A stretch of 61,352 nt of DNA from Bifidobacterium cebidarum (GCF_009193305.1 NZ_WBVS01000011.1:1-61352); one strand, 5' to 3'. Shown: positions 16,292 through 24,840, counted from the first letter of the stretch. Notes: generated from the sequence alone by a model not told the origin. Translations and numbers: made by a program.

Positions 16292-16322
16292 AAGGGGCTT
16301 TCGCCACTTCCGAAAGCCCCTT
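16292..16322 (-). terminator. Terminator-like hairpin after the distal methyltransferase gene
   Basis: AAGGGGCTTTCG (16292-16303) pairs with CGAAAGCCCCTT (16311-16322), a perfect 12-bp stem with a 7-nt loop, 5 bases after the stop of the methyltransferase gene on the minus strand. The following bases (AACTGTGG) hold no T run. Confidence 0.65.
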
Positions 16323-16326
16323 GCGA

Positions 16327-17055
16327 CTACTTGCTGGCCACGATGGCCACGTAATTGCCTTTGGTATACCCCTCGATCGGGTCTTCAACGGCATCCTTCT
16401 GGTACGGAGGATTGGCAAGCACCGTCTGGAAGAACTTAAGGTCACGGTATCCGATACGTTCAAGCAACGCCGCATACCAACTGATGGTATGCCAGTTCGG
16501 CTTGTAGGCATGCGTATTGAGATTGAAGAACGTCGTGCCGGCCAGAAGATCATCGATATCATTGCGGTCGATGTCGTATTTCTGCGCCAGCTGCAGGATA
16601 ATGCCCAGCGCGCTTTCCTCAGGCACATCCGTCAGTACCAGACGCCCGCCTTCCGCCAACACGTCACGATTGCGGGCGAAGGTCTCCTCGATCTCATCAT
16701 CCGGGATGAAGCCGAAACTGGACCCGTTATAGACGATGGTGTCGTACGGCGCTCCCGCATAGTCGTAGTCCTGCGCGGTGCTTTGCGTGACATGAAGCCC
16801 TTTTCTTCGGGCTTCGGCGCCCAAAGCGGCCGAAGGCTCCACGGCTTCCGCCACTTCGATGCCATACCGTTCGCGCAGCAACGTCTCGAAAATGCCCGAC
16901 CCGATACCGATGGACAGGATTTTGCCGGGGTCTTTCGTCGTCAACGCCCGGTGCAGCAGCCGCAAGCGGGATTCATAGATGTTGGGGCGCGCCTTCCACG
17001 TCTCGTCAAGAATCGCACCGTTGTCCTGATATCGGTCGATGTATGGTTCGCTCAT
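16327..17055 (-). CDS. Class I SAM-dependent methyltransferase (second paralog of the metK unit)
   Basis: A 242-residue Rossmann-fold methyltransferase: SAM-binding SIGIGSGIFETLL (motif I) near residue 50, acidic VAEAVEPSA (motif II), YDTIVYNGSSFGFI (motif III/IV) and LTDVPEESALG (post-motif). It contains no cysteine, which argues against arsenite methyltransferase. It shares motif-by-motif similarity with the methyltransferase at 17382-18089 (EPSA, YNGS-FGFI, DVP--SALG, and the C-terminal YVA-VA-K), so the two are paralogs. The start at 17055 follows AAGGAG. It lies 11 bp after the lipoprotein gene. Substrate unknown. Confidence 0.85.
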   Translation of the reverse strand: MSEPYIDRYQDNGAILDETWKARPNIYESRLRLLHRALTTKDPGKILSIGIGSGIFETLLRERYGIEVAEAVEPSAALGAEARRKGLHVTQSTAQDYDYAGAPYDTIVYNGSSFGFIPDDEIEETFARNRDVLAEGGRLVLTDVPEESALGIILQLAQKYDIDRNDIDDLLAGTTFFNLNTHAYKPNWHTISWYAALLERIGYRDLKFFQTVLANPPYQKDAVEDPIEGYTKGNYVAIVASK

Positions 17056-17066
17056 CAGCGATCTCC

Positions 17067-17345
17067 TTATTCTTCGTTGCAGCAACCGGAGCCGCCGGAA
17101 GCCGCAGCGTCAGCGTCTTCAGTGGTGGTTGTGCCGGTCTGATTGGTGAGCTTATCCGTTACCGGGTCGGCAGCCTGATGGGCGCTGTGGTCAGCGTGGT
17201 CGGCATGATCGCTGACCGTGCTGGAAGTGCTGGATGATTGCGTTGCATCAGTGCTGGTCGTATTGCCGCAGGCGGCCAGCCCCACGGTCAGCAATGCCGC
17301 GCACAGCACGCCGAACGCCGCTTTGCTCCAAGAATTGATTGCCAT
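17067..17345 (-). CDS. Small His- and Asp-rich lipoprotein with a C-terminal Cys-Cys
   Basis: A 92-residue predicted lipoprotein of unknown function. N-terminal signal with AALLTVGLAAC lipobox (Cys near residue 26), then a Ser/Thr-rich spacer, a His/Asp cluster (DHADHADHSAH, about residues 45-56), a Thr/Ala-rich stretch, and the ending GGSGCCNEE. Apart from the lipid cysteine, the only cysteines are this vicinal pair. Histidine cluster and Cys-Cys suggest metal or metalloid binding at the cell surface, but nothing proves it. It sits between the two paralogous methyltransferases (36 and 11 bp gaps), downstream of metK, so it is probably co-expressed with them. Confidence 0.75.
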   Translation of the reverse strand: MAINSWSKAAFGVLCAALLTVGLAACGNTTSTDATQSSSTSSTVSDHADHADHSAHQAADPVTDKLTNQTGTTTTEDADAAASGGSGCCNEE

Positions 17346-17381
17346 AGTGTTCTTTCCCCTTCTCGTTATGATTCCCTGTGG

Positions 17382-18089
17382 TTATTTGACCGCGACGAGC
17401 GCCACGTAACTGCCTTCCTGATAACCCGGCACCACAGGTTCTACGCTCTCGTTCTGATAGATCAGATGTCTGCGCAACGTCTGCCAAGTGAGGAACCGCG
17501 AGAATCCACCATCTTCGAGCAATGCCTGGTAATCCTCGGTGGTCCGCCAGTATTCCTTGTGCGGCGTTTCGGCACTGTACCAACTGGCGCGCAATACCTG
17601 GGAGATATAGGATTCACCGTCGATTCGGAATGATGCCTGCACCGCCAGCCCCAATGCGCTGGCAGGCGGCACATCAAGCAGCGCCAGAACACCGCCAGGC
17701 TTCAATTGGCGATAATGCGCCTGGAATATATCCCGAAGATCATGCTCATTGATGAATCCGAAGGCGCTGCCGTTGTAGAAGATCGTATCTATCGATAATT
17801 CCTCGAACGGCACATCCTGAATCAATGCCTCAGTGACTTCAAAGCCACGTGCCCGAGCCTCGGCCGCCAGATTGGCCGAAGGTTCGATGATGCGATGCAC
17901 AGTATAGCCATCGCGTCGCAACGCGTCTTCATATGAGCCGGTGCCTGCGCCCACGGACACCGTGTATCCGCTCTGCCGCGTGGCACCCAGAGTGATGGCT
18001 GTTTTCACAAGCGCGAGCTTCGAAGCGAAGATGTTCGCATGCTCGCGCTCGAAGTCATCGAAGTACTCGTGGCGGAACACATCGGTCAT
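17382..18089 (-). CDS. Class I SAM-dependent methyltransferase, translationally coupled to metK
   Basis: A 235-residue methyltransferase: SAM motif VSVGAGTGSYEDAL near residue 43, acidic HRIIEPSANLA, IDTIFYNGSAFGFI and ALLDVPPASALG. No cysteines. Its ATG (18089) overlaps the metK stop as ATGA, and GAGGAA lies inside the metK 3' end, so translation is coupled to S-adenosylmethionine synthetase. It is a paralog of the methyltransferase at 16327-17055. The coupling suggests heavy or dedicated SAM use by this pathway. Substrate unknown; possibilities include a small molecule, a metalloid or a cell-envelope group. Confidence 0.85.
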   Translation of the reverse strand: MTDVFRHEYFDDFEREHANIFASKLALVKTAITLGATRQSGYTVSVGAGTGSYEDALRRDGYTVHRIIEPSANLAAEARARGFEVTEALIQDVPFEELSIDTIFYNGSAFGFINEHDLRDIFQAHYRQLKPGGVLALLDVPPASALGLAVQASFRIDGESYISQVLRASWYSAETPHKEYWRTTEDYQALLEDGGFSRFLTWQTLRRHLIYQNESVEPVVPGYQEGSYVALVAVK

Positions 18090-19279
18090 TTGACGTTCCT
18101 CAAAAGCTCGTCGACCTTGTCGGTACGCTCCCAAGTGAAATCGGCGTCATCGCGGCCGAAGTGACCGTAGGCGGCCGTCTTGCGATAGATCGGTCGGCGC
18201 AGGTCAAGCTCATCGATGATAGCCAGCTGACGGAAATCAAAGGTTGCAGCCACCGCGCGCTGGATCTTTTCACGATCGACGGTTTCAGTGCCGAAGGTCT
18301 CCACGTCGATGGTGATGGGCTTGGCCACACGGTTGAAGTAGCCGAGCTGCACCTGCGCACGGCGGGCGAGGCCGGCGGCGACGATGTTCTTGGCGGCCCA
18401 GCGTGCGGCGTAGGCGGCGGAACGGTCGGGCTTGCGCGGATCCTTGCCGGAGAATGCGCCGCCGCCGTGTCCGGCGATGCCGCCATAGGTGTCGACGATG
18501 ATCTTGCGACCGGTCAGGCCGGCATCCGCCTTCGGGCCGCCATTGATGAACGCCGAACGGTTGATCACCACTTCGGCCTCGTTCGCGTCCACGTCCAATG
18601 TGGCGAGCACCGGCTCAAGCACTTCCTTGCGCACCTGTTCGCGCACGTCCTCCACGGCGATCTTGTCGGAGTGCTGAGTGGAGATCAGGATATGGCGTAT
18701 GGCCTTGGGCGAAGTGATGTTGTCGTTCGCGTATTCCACGGAGACCAAGGTTTTGCCGTCTGGGCGCAGGAGCGGAATGATGCCATTTTTACGCACGTAG
18801 GCGAGACGTTCGGCAAGACGGCTGGCCGCGTAGATCGGCAACGGCAGCAGCGCCTTGGTATCGTCCGCGGCATACCCCACCATAAGGCCCTGGTCACCGC
18901 CGAACGTGTTGTAGGCTTCCTCCTTGCTAACCTGCTTATCGTCGCCGTAGTTGCCCCAGGCACCACCGTCGTTGCTGTCGAATTCACGCGGACGGATGTT
19001 GTTAATCACGCCGGCGCCTTCAGGATCCAAACCGCTTGCGGCGTCCGTATAGCCGATATCGGCGATGGCCTTGCGCACAATGGCCACATGATCGAGCGTG
19101 CGCGGCGCCGATACTTCGCCTTCCACGACGACCAGACCGTCTTTGGCGGAGGTTTCCACGGCCACGCGTGAATCCGGGTCGAGGGCGAGATAGGCGTCGA
19201 GGATCGAATCGGAGATGATGTCGCAGACCTTATCCGGGTGGCCTTCGGTCACGGATTCCGAGGTGAGTAGTCTGGTCAT
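18086..19279 (-). CDS. metK: S-adenosylmethionine synthetase
   Basis: Makes SAM from methionine and ATP. The 397-residue protein has SESVTEGHPDKVCDIISD at the N-terminus (catalytic His and Asp), FGGDQGLMVGYA near residue 120 (GAGDQG signature with Gly for Ala), and GGGAFSGKDPRKPDRSAAYAARW near residue 275. The start at 19279 follows GAAGGG; the frame extends upstream without support. It follows the M20 peptidase gene by 88 bp and is coupled to a methyltransferase gene. No SAM riboswitch was recognised in the short gap upstream. Confidence 0.97.
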   Translation of the reverse strand: MTRLLTSESVTEGHPDKVCDIISDSILDAYLALDPDSRVAVETSAKDGLVVVEGEVSAPRTLDHVAIVRKAIADIGYTDAASGLDPEGAGVINNIRPREFDSNDGGAWGNYGDDKQVSKEEAYNTFGGDQGLMVGYAADDTKALLPLPIYAASRLAERLAYVRKNGIIPLLRPDGKTLVSVEYANDNITSPKAIRHILISTQHSDKIAVEDVREQVRKEVLEPVLATLDVDANEAEVVINRSAFINGGPKADAGLTGRKIIVDTYGGIAGHGGGAFSGKDPRKPDRSAAYAARWAAKNIVAAGLARRAQVQLGYFNRVAKPITIDVETFGTETVDREKIQRAVAATFDFRQLAIIDELDLRRPIYRKTAAYGHFGRDDADFTWERTDKVDELLRNVK

Positions 19280-19367
19280 TGGCGGTTTCCCTTCTGTGGT
19301 TGATATTGGGTTGGTTGATGATTGGGTTGACGGTAGATATGGGTAATGCAGTGAAGGCTGCCGGCCG

Positions 19368-20753
19368 TTAGAACGTGGCGATGAACCGTTCCAACGCCTG
19401 TTCACCGAAGCGCAAGGCTTCGACCGGCACGCGCTCGTCGATGCCGTGGAACTGGGCGATATAGCTGAACCCCTGAGGCACTTTGAGCGGCATGAATCCG
19501 CAGGCCTCGGCATTCGGGCTGATCTGCTTCACCTCCTTGCTGTCGGTTCCACCGGATGATAGGAAAGGCAGCACTTCGGCCTCGGGATCGAGGGCATGCA
19601 GCACCGCCGCAATGCTGGTGAAGAGTTCGGAGTCGGGATCGGTCAGGTAACCGTTGCTGCGGTGAATCGGGCTCACGCTGATGTCGGGGCCCGCCAATGA
19701 GGCGAGCGTCTCGAAGAGGTGGTCTTCCTGGCCGGGCAGTGCGCGCCCATCCACCAAGGCGGTGGCTTTGGCGGGCACGATGTTCACTGTGCTGCCCGCA
19801 TCGATTGAGCTAACGTTGAACGTGTTGCGCAAGGATGATGCCACCCATGGCGAGGTGGATCCCGCCGACTGGATGAGCCGTTGAATCGTCTGGGCATCAT
19901 ACCGCTGTGCGTCTGATGCCGCTGTGCGACTCTCTGTACGATCGACCACTGCGCTCAGTCCGTTAAGCAGCGCCCGTGTCACCGGGCTCAATTCCACCGG
20001 CCATGGATAGTGCGCGATGCGTACCGCCGCTTCAGCGACGCGCACCACCGCATTGTTGTGGTTGATTTGCGAGCCGTGCGATTGCGTACCGGAGGCTTCC
20101 AGCCTGAACCATTGCGTGCCTTTCTCCCCCACCTGCACGTAGTAGACGCGTCTGCCTTCCACGTAGTCGGAGAATCCGCCGGTTTCGCTGATCACATAGC
20201 CGATATCGGCGAACAGCTCAGGGTGGTGTTTGGTAACCCAGTCCGAGCCGATATGGCCACCGGCCTCCTCATCCGGCAACAGCACGAATCGAACATTGCG
20301 CCGCGGGCGGACGCCTCGCCTGGCCAGCGAACGAATCGCGGCAAGCGCCATGGCGACCATGTCCTTCATGTCCACCGCGCCACGTCCCCAGACGCATTCG
20401 ATGCCGTCTGGGTCGGTTGCAATTGCACCGGACAATGGGTCCACGGACCAATCGGATGCATTGGCAGGCACGGTATCGAGATGGCCGTGCACGAGCAAGG
20501 TCGGCAGCGTCGGGTCGATGCCGGTGATTTCCGCTGCGAGAATCGCGCGGCCCGGCTCGCTCTCCTCAATGGTGGCATTGATACCGACTTCGCTCAGCTG
20601 CTCGCGCACCCAATCGGCTGCGGGACGCTCATTGCAGGTGCCATCGCCATTGTTGCGCGTATCAAAGCGAATCAGCCGTCGAAGAAAGGCAACAGCCTCA
20701 TCGCCGGCAGCTTGAGCCTCGTTCGCGAGTGCGTCATGTGCGTTGGTAGTCAA
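19368..20753 (-). CDS. M20/M25/M40 family metallopeptidase
   Basis: A 461-residue zinc peptidase. The chosen start is the TTG at 20753, since GAGGGG lies 5 bases before it; upstream codons lack support. Motifs: LVHGHLDTVPA (first metal His and catalytic Asp), WGRGAVDMKDMVA, LPDEEAGGHIGSDW (catalytic Glu-Glu), GTQSHGSQIN in the dimerisation domain, and YIAQFHGIDERVPVEAL near the C-terminus with the last metal His. Family members are dipeptidases or deacylases such as ArgE/DapE. It is probably the first gene of the metK unit. Substrate not determined. Confidence 0.87.
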   Translation of the reverse strand: MTTNAHDALANEAQAAGDEAVAFLRRLIRFDTRNNGDGTCNERPAADWVREQLSEVGINATIEESEPGRAILAAEITGIDPTLPTLLVHGHLDTVPANASDWSVDPLSGAIATDPDGIECVWGRGAVDMKDMVAMALAAIRSLARRGVRPRRNVRFVLLPDEEAGGHIGSDWVTKHHPELFADIGYVISETGGFSDYVEGRRVYYVQVGEKGTQWFRLEASGTQSHGSQINHNNAVVRVAEAAVRIAHYPWPVELSPVTRALLNGLSAVVDRTESRTAASDAQRYDAQTIQRLIQSAGSTSPWVASSLRNTFNVSSIDAGSTVNIVPAKATALVDGRALPGQEDHLFETLASLAGPDISVSPIHRSNGYLTDPDSELFTSIAAVLHALDPEAEVLPFLSSGGTDSKEVKQISPNAEACGFMPLKVPQGFSYIAQFHGIDERVPVEALRFGEQALERFIATF

Positions 20754-20989
20754 TGGAACCCCTCGATCTTTGCCAGCCACAAATAGTGGAATCCCCCGAT
20801 TCGCAAAGCTTGCAATGTTGAATTGCTGGCAATCGTATGGATGTCGGCATGGCACGTCAACCGTCGAAAAAGCCGTGTTTCAGCCATTCGCGGTATAAGC
20901 CGAATATTGAGCCCGTTCGCATATGGCGGTTTTGCGCGTCTCAACGAGCCTGGTTCACCGACCGCTATAACGGGAACACTGAGACGGGT

Positions 20990-21005
20990 ATAAGCAATGG
21001 ATATA
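20990..21005 (+). promoter_or_regulatory. Sulfur-regulon motif ATAAGC-N6-TATA upstream of metY
   Basis: An exact match (ATAAGC AATGGA TATA) 190 bases upstream of the metY start. A partial second match, ATAAGC-N6-TTGA, lies near 20895. The 441-bp gap 20754-21194 also holds GC-rich leader elements: CCCCGG/CCGGGG at 21121-21126 and 21136-21141, and CATTGG/CCAATG at 21154-21159 and 21166-21171, just before the ribosome binding site. These may form a structured 5' leader; no known riboswitch class was recognised. Confidence 0.6.
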
Positions 21006-21194
21006 GAGGAGTTCGCCGGCCGGCTGCGACCATAATCCACACATTGACGAGACCATAAATTTTACCGATGAGTAGCCCGGAACGCCTGAATGCCGAAGCT
21101 GATAGATTGTGTGCCAAAGACCCCGGCCGGGGATGCCGGGGAACGTCGATTTCCATTGGTTATCGCCAATGAATCACTACCAAGAAGGGGTTTC

Positions 21195-22517
21195 ATGTCT
21201 GACCATCAATTCGATACCTCACAAGTGCATGCCGGATTCGATCCCGGCGCCAACGCCGATTCGGTGACGCCTGTCATCTATTCGAATGCGGCATTCTGGC
21301 TTGAGAACTCACAACGAGGCCATGATGTGGCCAATGGTGATACTCCGGGATTCCTGTATTCGCGTGTGTCCAATCCCACCGTATCGTTCCTGGAGAAGCG
21401 CATCGCGGAACTGGATGGCGCCAAGGAAGCCGTTGCGGTCGCGTCCGGCATGGCGGCGATCACCTATGCCCTGCTTAATGCGGCGGAAGGCGGCGGCCGC
21501 ATCATCGCCCCCTATGACGTATATGGCGGCACTTTCGATTCGCTGCGTACGCTGCTGCCCCAGTTCGGCGTGCATACGGATTTCGTGGAAGACATCAACG
21601 ACCTTGACCACATCGCATCGTTGATCGGCGACCCGGACGGCAAGGGCGAGACCGACGTGAAGGCGATCTTCGCCGAATCGGTTTCCAACCCGACCACGGT
21701 GATCACCGATGTCGAGGCTCTGGCTGAGCTGGCCCATCGTCATGGCATTCCGCTGATCATCGATAACACGCTGCCTACCCCGTATCTCTATCGTCCATTG
21801 GAGCATGGCGCGGATATCGTCGTGTATTCCACCACCAAAGCCTTGAGCGGCCACGGCAATGCCATCGGCGGTGTGGTGACCTCCGGCGACTCCTTTGATT
21901 GGAGCAATGGCCGGTACCCGCAGTTCACCAAGCCTGAGTTCATCTTGGGCGAGGCGGCCGGCCGTAAACCACGCAGCTTTGTTGAGGCCGCCGGCCCGTT
22001 GGCGTTCATCCGCCGCCTGCGCTTGAAGTATCTGCGCCTGACCGGTGCCGTGCTTGGCCCGTTCGAGGCGTATCTGCAGCTTATCGGTTTGGAGACGCTG
22101 AGCGAGCGCGTATCCAAGGAGACATCCTCGGCTGGCAAGGTGGCCGCGTACCTGTCCAATCAGCCACATGTCACCGCCGTCAATTATTCCGGACTTCCCG
22201 GCAGCAAACAAGCCGATTTGGTGGCCAAGCACTACCCGCTGGGCATCGGCTCGGTACTGTCGTTTGAACTGGAAGGCGGGGCCGAGCAGACCGCCGCGTT
22301 CATCAATAGCGTGAAATTGTTCAGCTATTTGGCGAATATCGGCGATGCGCGTTCGTTGATTGTGGACCCGGTGAACACCACGCATCGTGAGTTCACCGAA
22401 GAGGCCCGCCGCATCAACGGCGTGGACGCCACCACTATTCGACTGTCCATTGGTCTGGAGAATCCGGACGATATCATCGCCGATCTGCAACAGGCGTTCG
22501 AAAAGGTGTACGACTGA
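21195..22517 (+). CDS. metY: O-acetylhomoserine sulfhydrylase-type PLP enzyme
   Basis: A 440-residue Cys/Met metabolism PLP-dependent enzyme. It opens with FDTSQVHAGFDPGANADSVTPVIYSNAAFW, the MetY/Cys3-type N-terminus, followed by YSRVSNPTVSFLEKRIAELDGAKEAVAVASGMAAITYAL. PLP lysine is in VVYSTTKALSGHGNAIGG. The C-terminal STEGLENPDD-like RLSIGLENPDDIIADL closes the family fold. The expected reaction is O-acetylhomoserine plus sulfide (or methanethiol) to homocysteine (or methionine). The length matches MetY rather than the 410-residue cystathionine synthases nearby. AAGGGG precedes the start. It has its own terminator and a shared sulfur motif upstream. Confidence 0.88.
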   Translation: MSDHQFDTSQVHAGFDPGANADSVTPVIYSNAAFWLENSQRGHDVANGDTPGFLYSRVSNPTVSFLEKRIAELDGAKEAVAVASGMAAITYALLNAAEGGGRIIAPYDVYGGTFDSLRTLLPQFGVHTDFVEDINDLDHIASLIGDPDGKGETDVKAIFAESVSNPTTVITDVEALAELAHRHGIPLIIDNTLPTPYLYRPLEHGADIVVYSTTKALSGHGNAIGGVVTSGDSFDWSNGRYPQFTKPEFILGEAAGRKPRSFVEAAGPLAFIRRLRLKYLRLTGAVLGPFEAYLQLIGLETLSERVSKETSSAGKVAAYLSNQPHVTAVNYSGLPGSKQADLVAKHYPLGIGSVLSFELEGGAEQTAAFINSVKLFSYLANIGDARSLIVDPVNTTHREFTEEARRINGVDATTIRLSIGLENPDDIIADLQQAFEKVYD

Positions 22518-22545
22518 CATCCCACCTATCAGGCGCAAACACAAG

Positions 22546-22575
22546 GGGACGATCACAGCGATCGTCCCTTTCTTT
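22546..22575 (+). terminator. Intrinsic terminator of metY
   Basis: GGGACGATC (22546-22554) pairs with GATCGTCCC (22560-22568), a perfect 9-bp stem with a 5-nt loop, followed by TTTCTTT. It lies 29 bases after the metY stop. Confidence 0.88.
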
Positions 22576-22643
22576 ATGAGCCAAGCATACCTTTCATTGT
22601 TCTCGATTGGTTTCCTCAGCCGGCATGCATACCTCTCCCAATC

Positions 22644-22675
22644 AAAAAACGGCTTCCCTCAATCGAGGGAAGCCG
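22644..22675 (-). terminator. Intrinsic terminator of the sulfonate-type ABC operon
   Basis: CGGCTTCCCTC (22650-22660) pairs with GAGGGAAGCCG (22665-22675). On the minus strand the stem is followed by TTTTTT (22649-22644). It lies 27 bases after the stop of the ATPase gene and is a strong rho-independent terminator. Confidence 0.9.
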
Positions 22676-22702
22676 CATGAATAGGAGGAAAACTACGATG
22701 AA

Positions 22703-23524
22703 TCAGTCGTGATTGTGCACGTTGAAGTGCAGCTTGGTCAGCAACTCCTTACGATAAGCGGTAAAGTCATCGGAGACGCGATCGCGATGTGCAAGGTCAA
22801 TCGGCACGATTTCCTTGATGCGACCTGGGCGCGGGGTCATGATGACCACACGATTGCCCAAGTAGATTGCCTCATCCACATCGTGGGTCACCAGAATCAT
22901 CGTCATGTGGTATTTCTCCCACAAATCCAACAGACGATCCTGCAAATCGGCACGCGTGAAGGAATCCAAAGCGCCCATCGGCTCGTCGAGCAGCAGCACT
23001 TCCGGATGATCGATCAACGCGCGGGCGATGGCCACGCGCTGCGCCATACCACCGGAAATCTGATGCGGATATGATTTTTCGAATCCGGCGAGTCCCACCT
23101 TATTGAGATATTCGCCGACTTCATCCTTATGTTCCTTGTATTTGCCCTGCGCCTTCAAACCGAAGGCAATGTTCTCCTCCACCGTCAGCCAAGGGAACAA
23201 ACTGCCTTGTTGGAACACGTAGCCACGTTCAGGATTCGGCCCTTCTATCTCATGGCCTTTGAACGTCACTTCACCGCGCTGCGGCTTGTCCAATCCGGAA
23301 ATCAGACGAAGCAACGTGGTTTTGCCACAACCGGAAGGCCCGATGATGGAGATGAGCTCGCCTTTGCGGATATCAAGGTTCACGTCGGACAACGCCTGGG
23401 TGACGCTGCCGTCATCAGCGACGAAATCACGCTCGATATGCTTGATGGAGATGATTAGCTCGTTGACGTTCCAATCCACGGAAGCGGAGGAAGTCTGCGT
23501 TTCGGTTGCCACTGCGGCGCTCAT
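22703..23524 (-). CDS. ABC transporter ATP-binding protein, nitrate/sulfonate/taurine type
   Basis: A 273-residue SsuB/TauB-type ATPase. Walker A GPSGCGKTTLLRLISGL, Q-loop YVFQQGSLFPWLTV, signature ISGGMAQRVAIARAL, Walker B VLLLDEPMGALD and H-loop LVTHDVDEAIYLGNRVVIM are intact; GSLFPWLTVEENI is typical of this subfamily. The start at 23524 overlaps the permease stop as ATGA, so the two are translationally coupled. It is the last gene of a binding protein-permease-ATPase operon. The import of a sulfonate or other sulfur source is inferred from the family and the neighbouring met genes. Confidence 0.9.
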   Translation of the reverse strand: MSAAVATETQTSSASVDWNVNELIISIKHIERDFVADDGSVTQALSDVNLDIRKGELISIIGPSGCGKTTLLRLISGLDKPQRGEVTFKGHEIEGPNPERGYVFQQGSLFPWLTVEENIAFGLKAQGKYKEHKDEVGEYLNKVGLAGFEKSYPHQISGGMAQRVAIARALIDHPEVLLLDEPMGALDSFTRADLQDRLLDLWEKYHMTMILVTHDVDEAIYLGNRVVIMTPRPGRIKEIVPIDLAHRDRVSDDFTAYRKELLTKLHFNVHNHD

Positions 23525-24666
23525 TTCACCAATCCCTTCTGCCAACGCAGCACACGGCCACGCACGATTTCAAGAAGTTTCATGATCAGGGAGAACAGCA
23601 CAGCCATCACCACAATGGCCGCGAGAATCTCATTGTATGCGGACCAGGCTTTGGCCTGATCGATGTAGTAGCCGAGGCCACCGGGCTGTCCCATCATCTC
23701 GGAGATGACCAAGGTCAGGAAGGACAGGCTGTTGGCCATGCCGATGCCGGTGAAGATGCTGGGCATGGCGTGAGGGATGGCCACATGGAAGAGGATGTAC
23801 GGGGTCTTCGCGCCCAACGTACGGGATGCTTCGACCAGCATCTTCGGTGTGCTCTGAATGCCCTGGGCAGTGAGGAACGCCACCGGGAACCAGGAGCAGA
23901 TCAACAGCAGGAACACCGCGGCGATGAACGGGGTGGGCATCAGCGTCAAAGCGAACGGCATCCAGGCGACTGCCGGGATCACACCGGTGATCTTCAGCAC
24001 CGGGAACACCCAGTAGTAGGCGCGGGCGAACCAGCCGATCAGCACGCCGGTCAGTACGCCCAACACCACGCCGGAAGCGAAACCGGCGGCGAACAGGCGT
24101 ACGGAATAGAACGTGTTCAAGGCCACGTAGGCACCATCGGTGACGAACGGCTCCATCACCTGGGAAGGGCCGGGGAAGAACGGCTGCGGCAACACCTGCA
24201 GCTTGGTGCCGGTCACATCCCACAGCGCCAAGGCAAGACCTGCGACGAAACGGAACTGCGCACGGTACCGGAATCGTGCGGCATCCTTGGGATTGCGGCC
24301 GTCAACCACGCCGATCACCACATACAGCACGGTAAGTGCCGCCAGCAGGAACAGATACGCTTCCTGACCGTTCAACAGGAAAATCCAAATCTGCCCTTGC
24401 TTGAATTCAACTGGAGCCACCTGCGGGAACACCAGATTGATGATGGCCGCGATGACGAATCCCGCAGCGGAGAACGCCACGACAAGCGGATACGGTACCG
24501 CCCGCACCACGCGCTGCTCCTTGCGCTTTGCTTCAACACCCGAAGCCACTTCTTCAGCTGCAGCGGCAACTGACTTCAATGCGGATGCCGCCTGCTGCGC
24601 ATCCCGCGCATCCAGTTTGACGGCTGAGGCCGGCGACTTGACTACGTCGGCTGTGATACTGCTCAT
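23521..24666 (-). CDS. ABC transporter permease, SsuC/TauC family with an N-terminal extension
   Basis: A 381-residue permease. The C-terminal 250 residues are a standard SsuC/TauC-like domain with the EAA loop (EASRTLGAKTPYILFHVAIPHAMPSIFTGIGMA) and an IDQAKAWSAYNEILAAIVVMAVL end. About 130 extra N-terminal residues hold a charged cytoplasmic Ala-rich stretch and two additional membrane segments, making it longer than typical family members of about 260. Start at 24666 after AAAGGAAA. It lies 174 bp after the binding-protein gene; a stem-loop fills the gap. Confidence 0.87.
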   Translation of the reverse strand: MSSITADVVKSPASAVKLDARDAQQAASALKSVAAAAEEVASGVEAKRKEQRVVRAVPYPLVVAFSAAGFVIAAIINLVFPQVAPVEFKQGQIWIFLLNGQEAYLFLLAALTVLYVVIGVVDGRNPKDAARFRYRAQFRFVAGLALALWDVTGTKLQVLPQPFFPGPSQVMEPFVTDGAYVALNTFYSVRLFAAGFASGVVLGVLTGVLIGWFARAYYWVFPVLKITGVIPAVAWMPFALTLMPTPFIAAVFLLLICSWFPVAFLTAQGIQSTPKMLVEASRTLGAKTPYILFHVAIPHAMPSIFTGIGMANSLSFLTLVISEMMGQPGGLGYYIDQAKAWSAYNEILAAIVVMAVLFSLIMKLLEIVRGRVLRWQKGLVK

Positions 24667-24745
24667 TTTCGGGTTTCCTTCCGATAACGATTGATTATTG
24701 TTCCGCGTTCCCGTGAAACGCCAGTCCCGCAATTCCAGGGCGGAG

Positions 24746-24800
24746 GGCCCTGATTAACCTTCACTCGTCGAATCACTGCTCAACGTGAAGCATCAGGGCC
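24746..24800 (-). other. Intra-operon stem-loop after the sulfonate-type binding protein gene
   Basis: GGCCCTGAT (24746-24754) pairs with ATCAGGGCC (24792-24800); inside, TTCAC (24760-24764) pairs with GTGAA (24785-24789). It lies 40 bases after the binding-protein stop and before the permease start. It likely protects the upstream mRNA or limits read-through. Confidence 0.55.
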
Positions 24801-24840
24801 GACCGTCATGTCATTGCTGGTTGTGTATATGCCCTTCGGA

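Noticed and set aside
16327..17055. Arsenite methyltransferase, suggested by the Cys-Cys lipoprotein nearby
   Set aside because: Neither methyltransferase contains cysteine, whereas ArsM enzymes require several conserved ones.
19280..19367. SAM riboswitch in front of metK
   Set aside because: The gap to the upstream gene is only 88 bp and shows no recognisable riboswitch core.
21309..22556. Minus-strand 415-codon frame opposite metY
   Set aside because: It has an Arg/Gly/His-rich composition and no domain; metY on the plus strand has all family motifs and a terminator.
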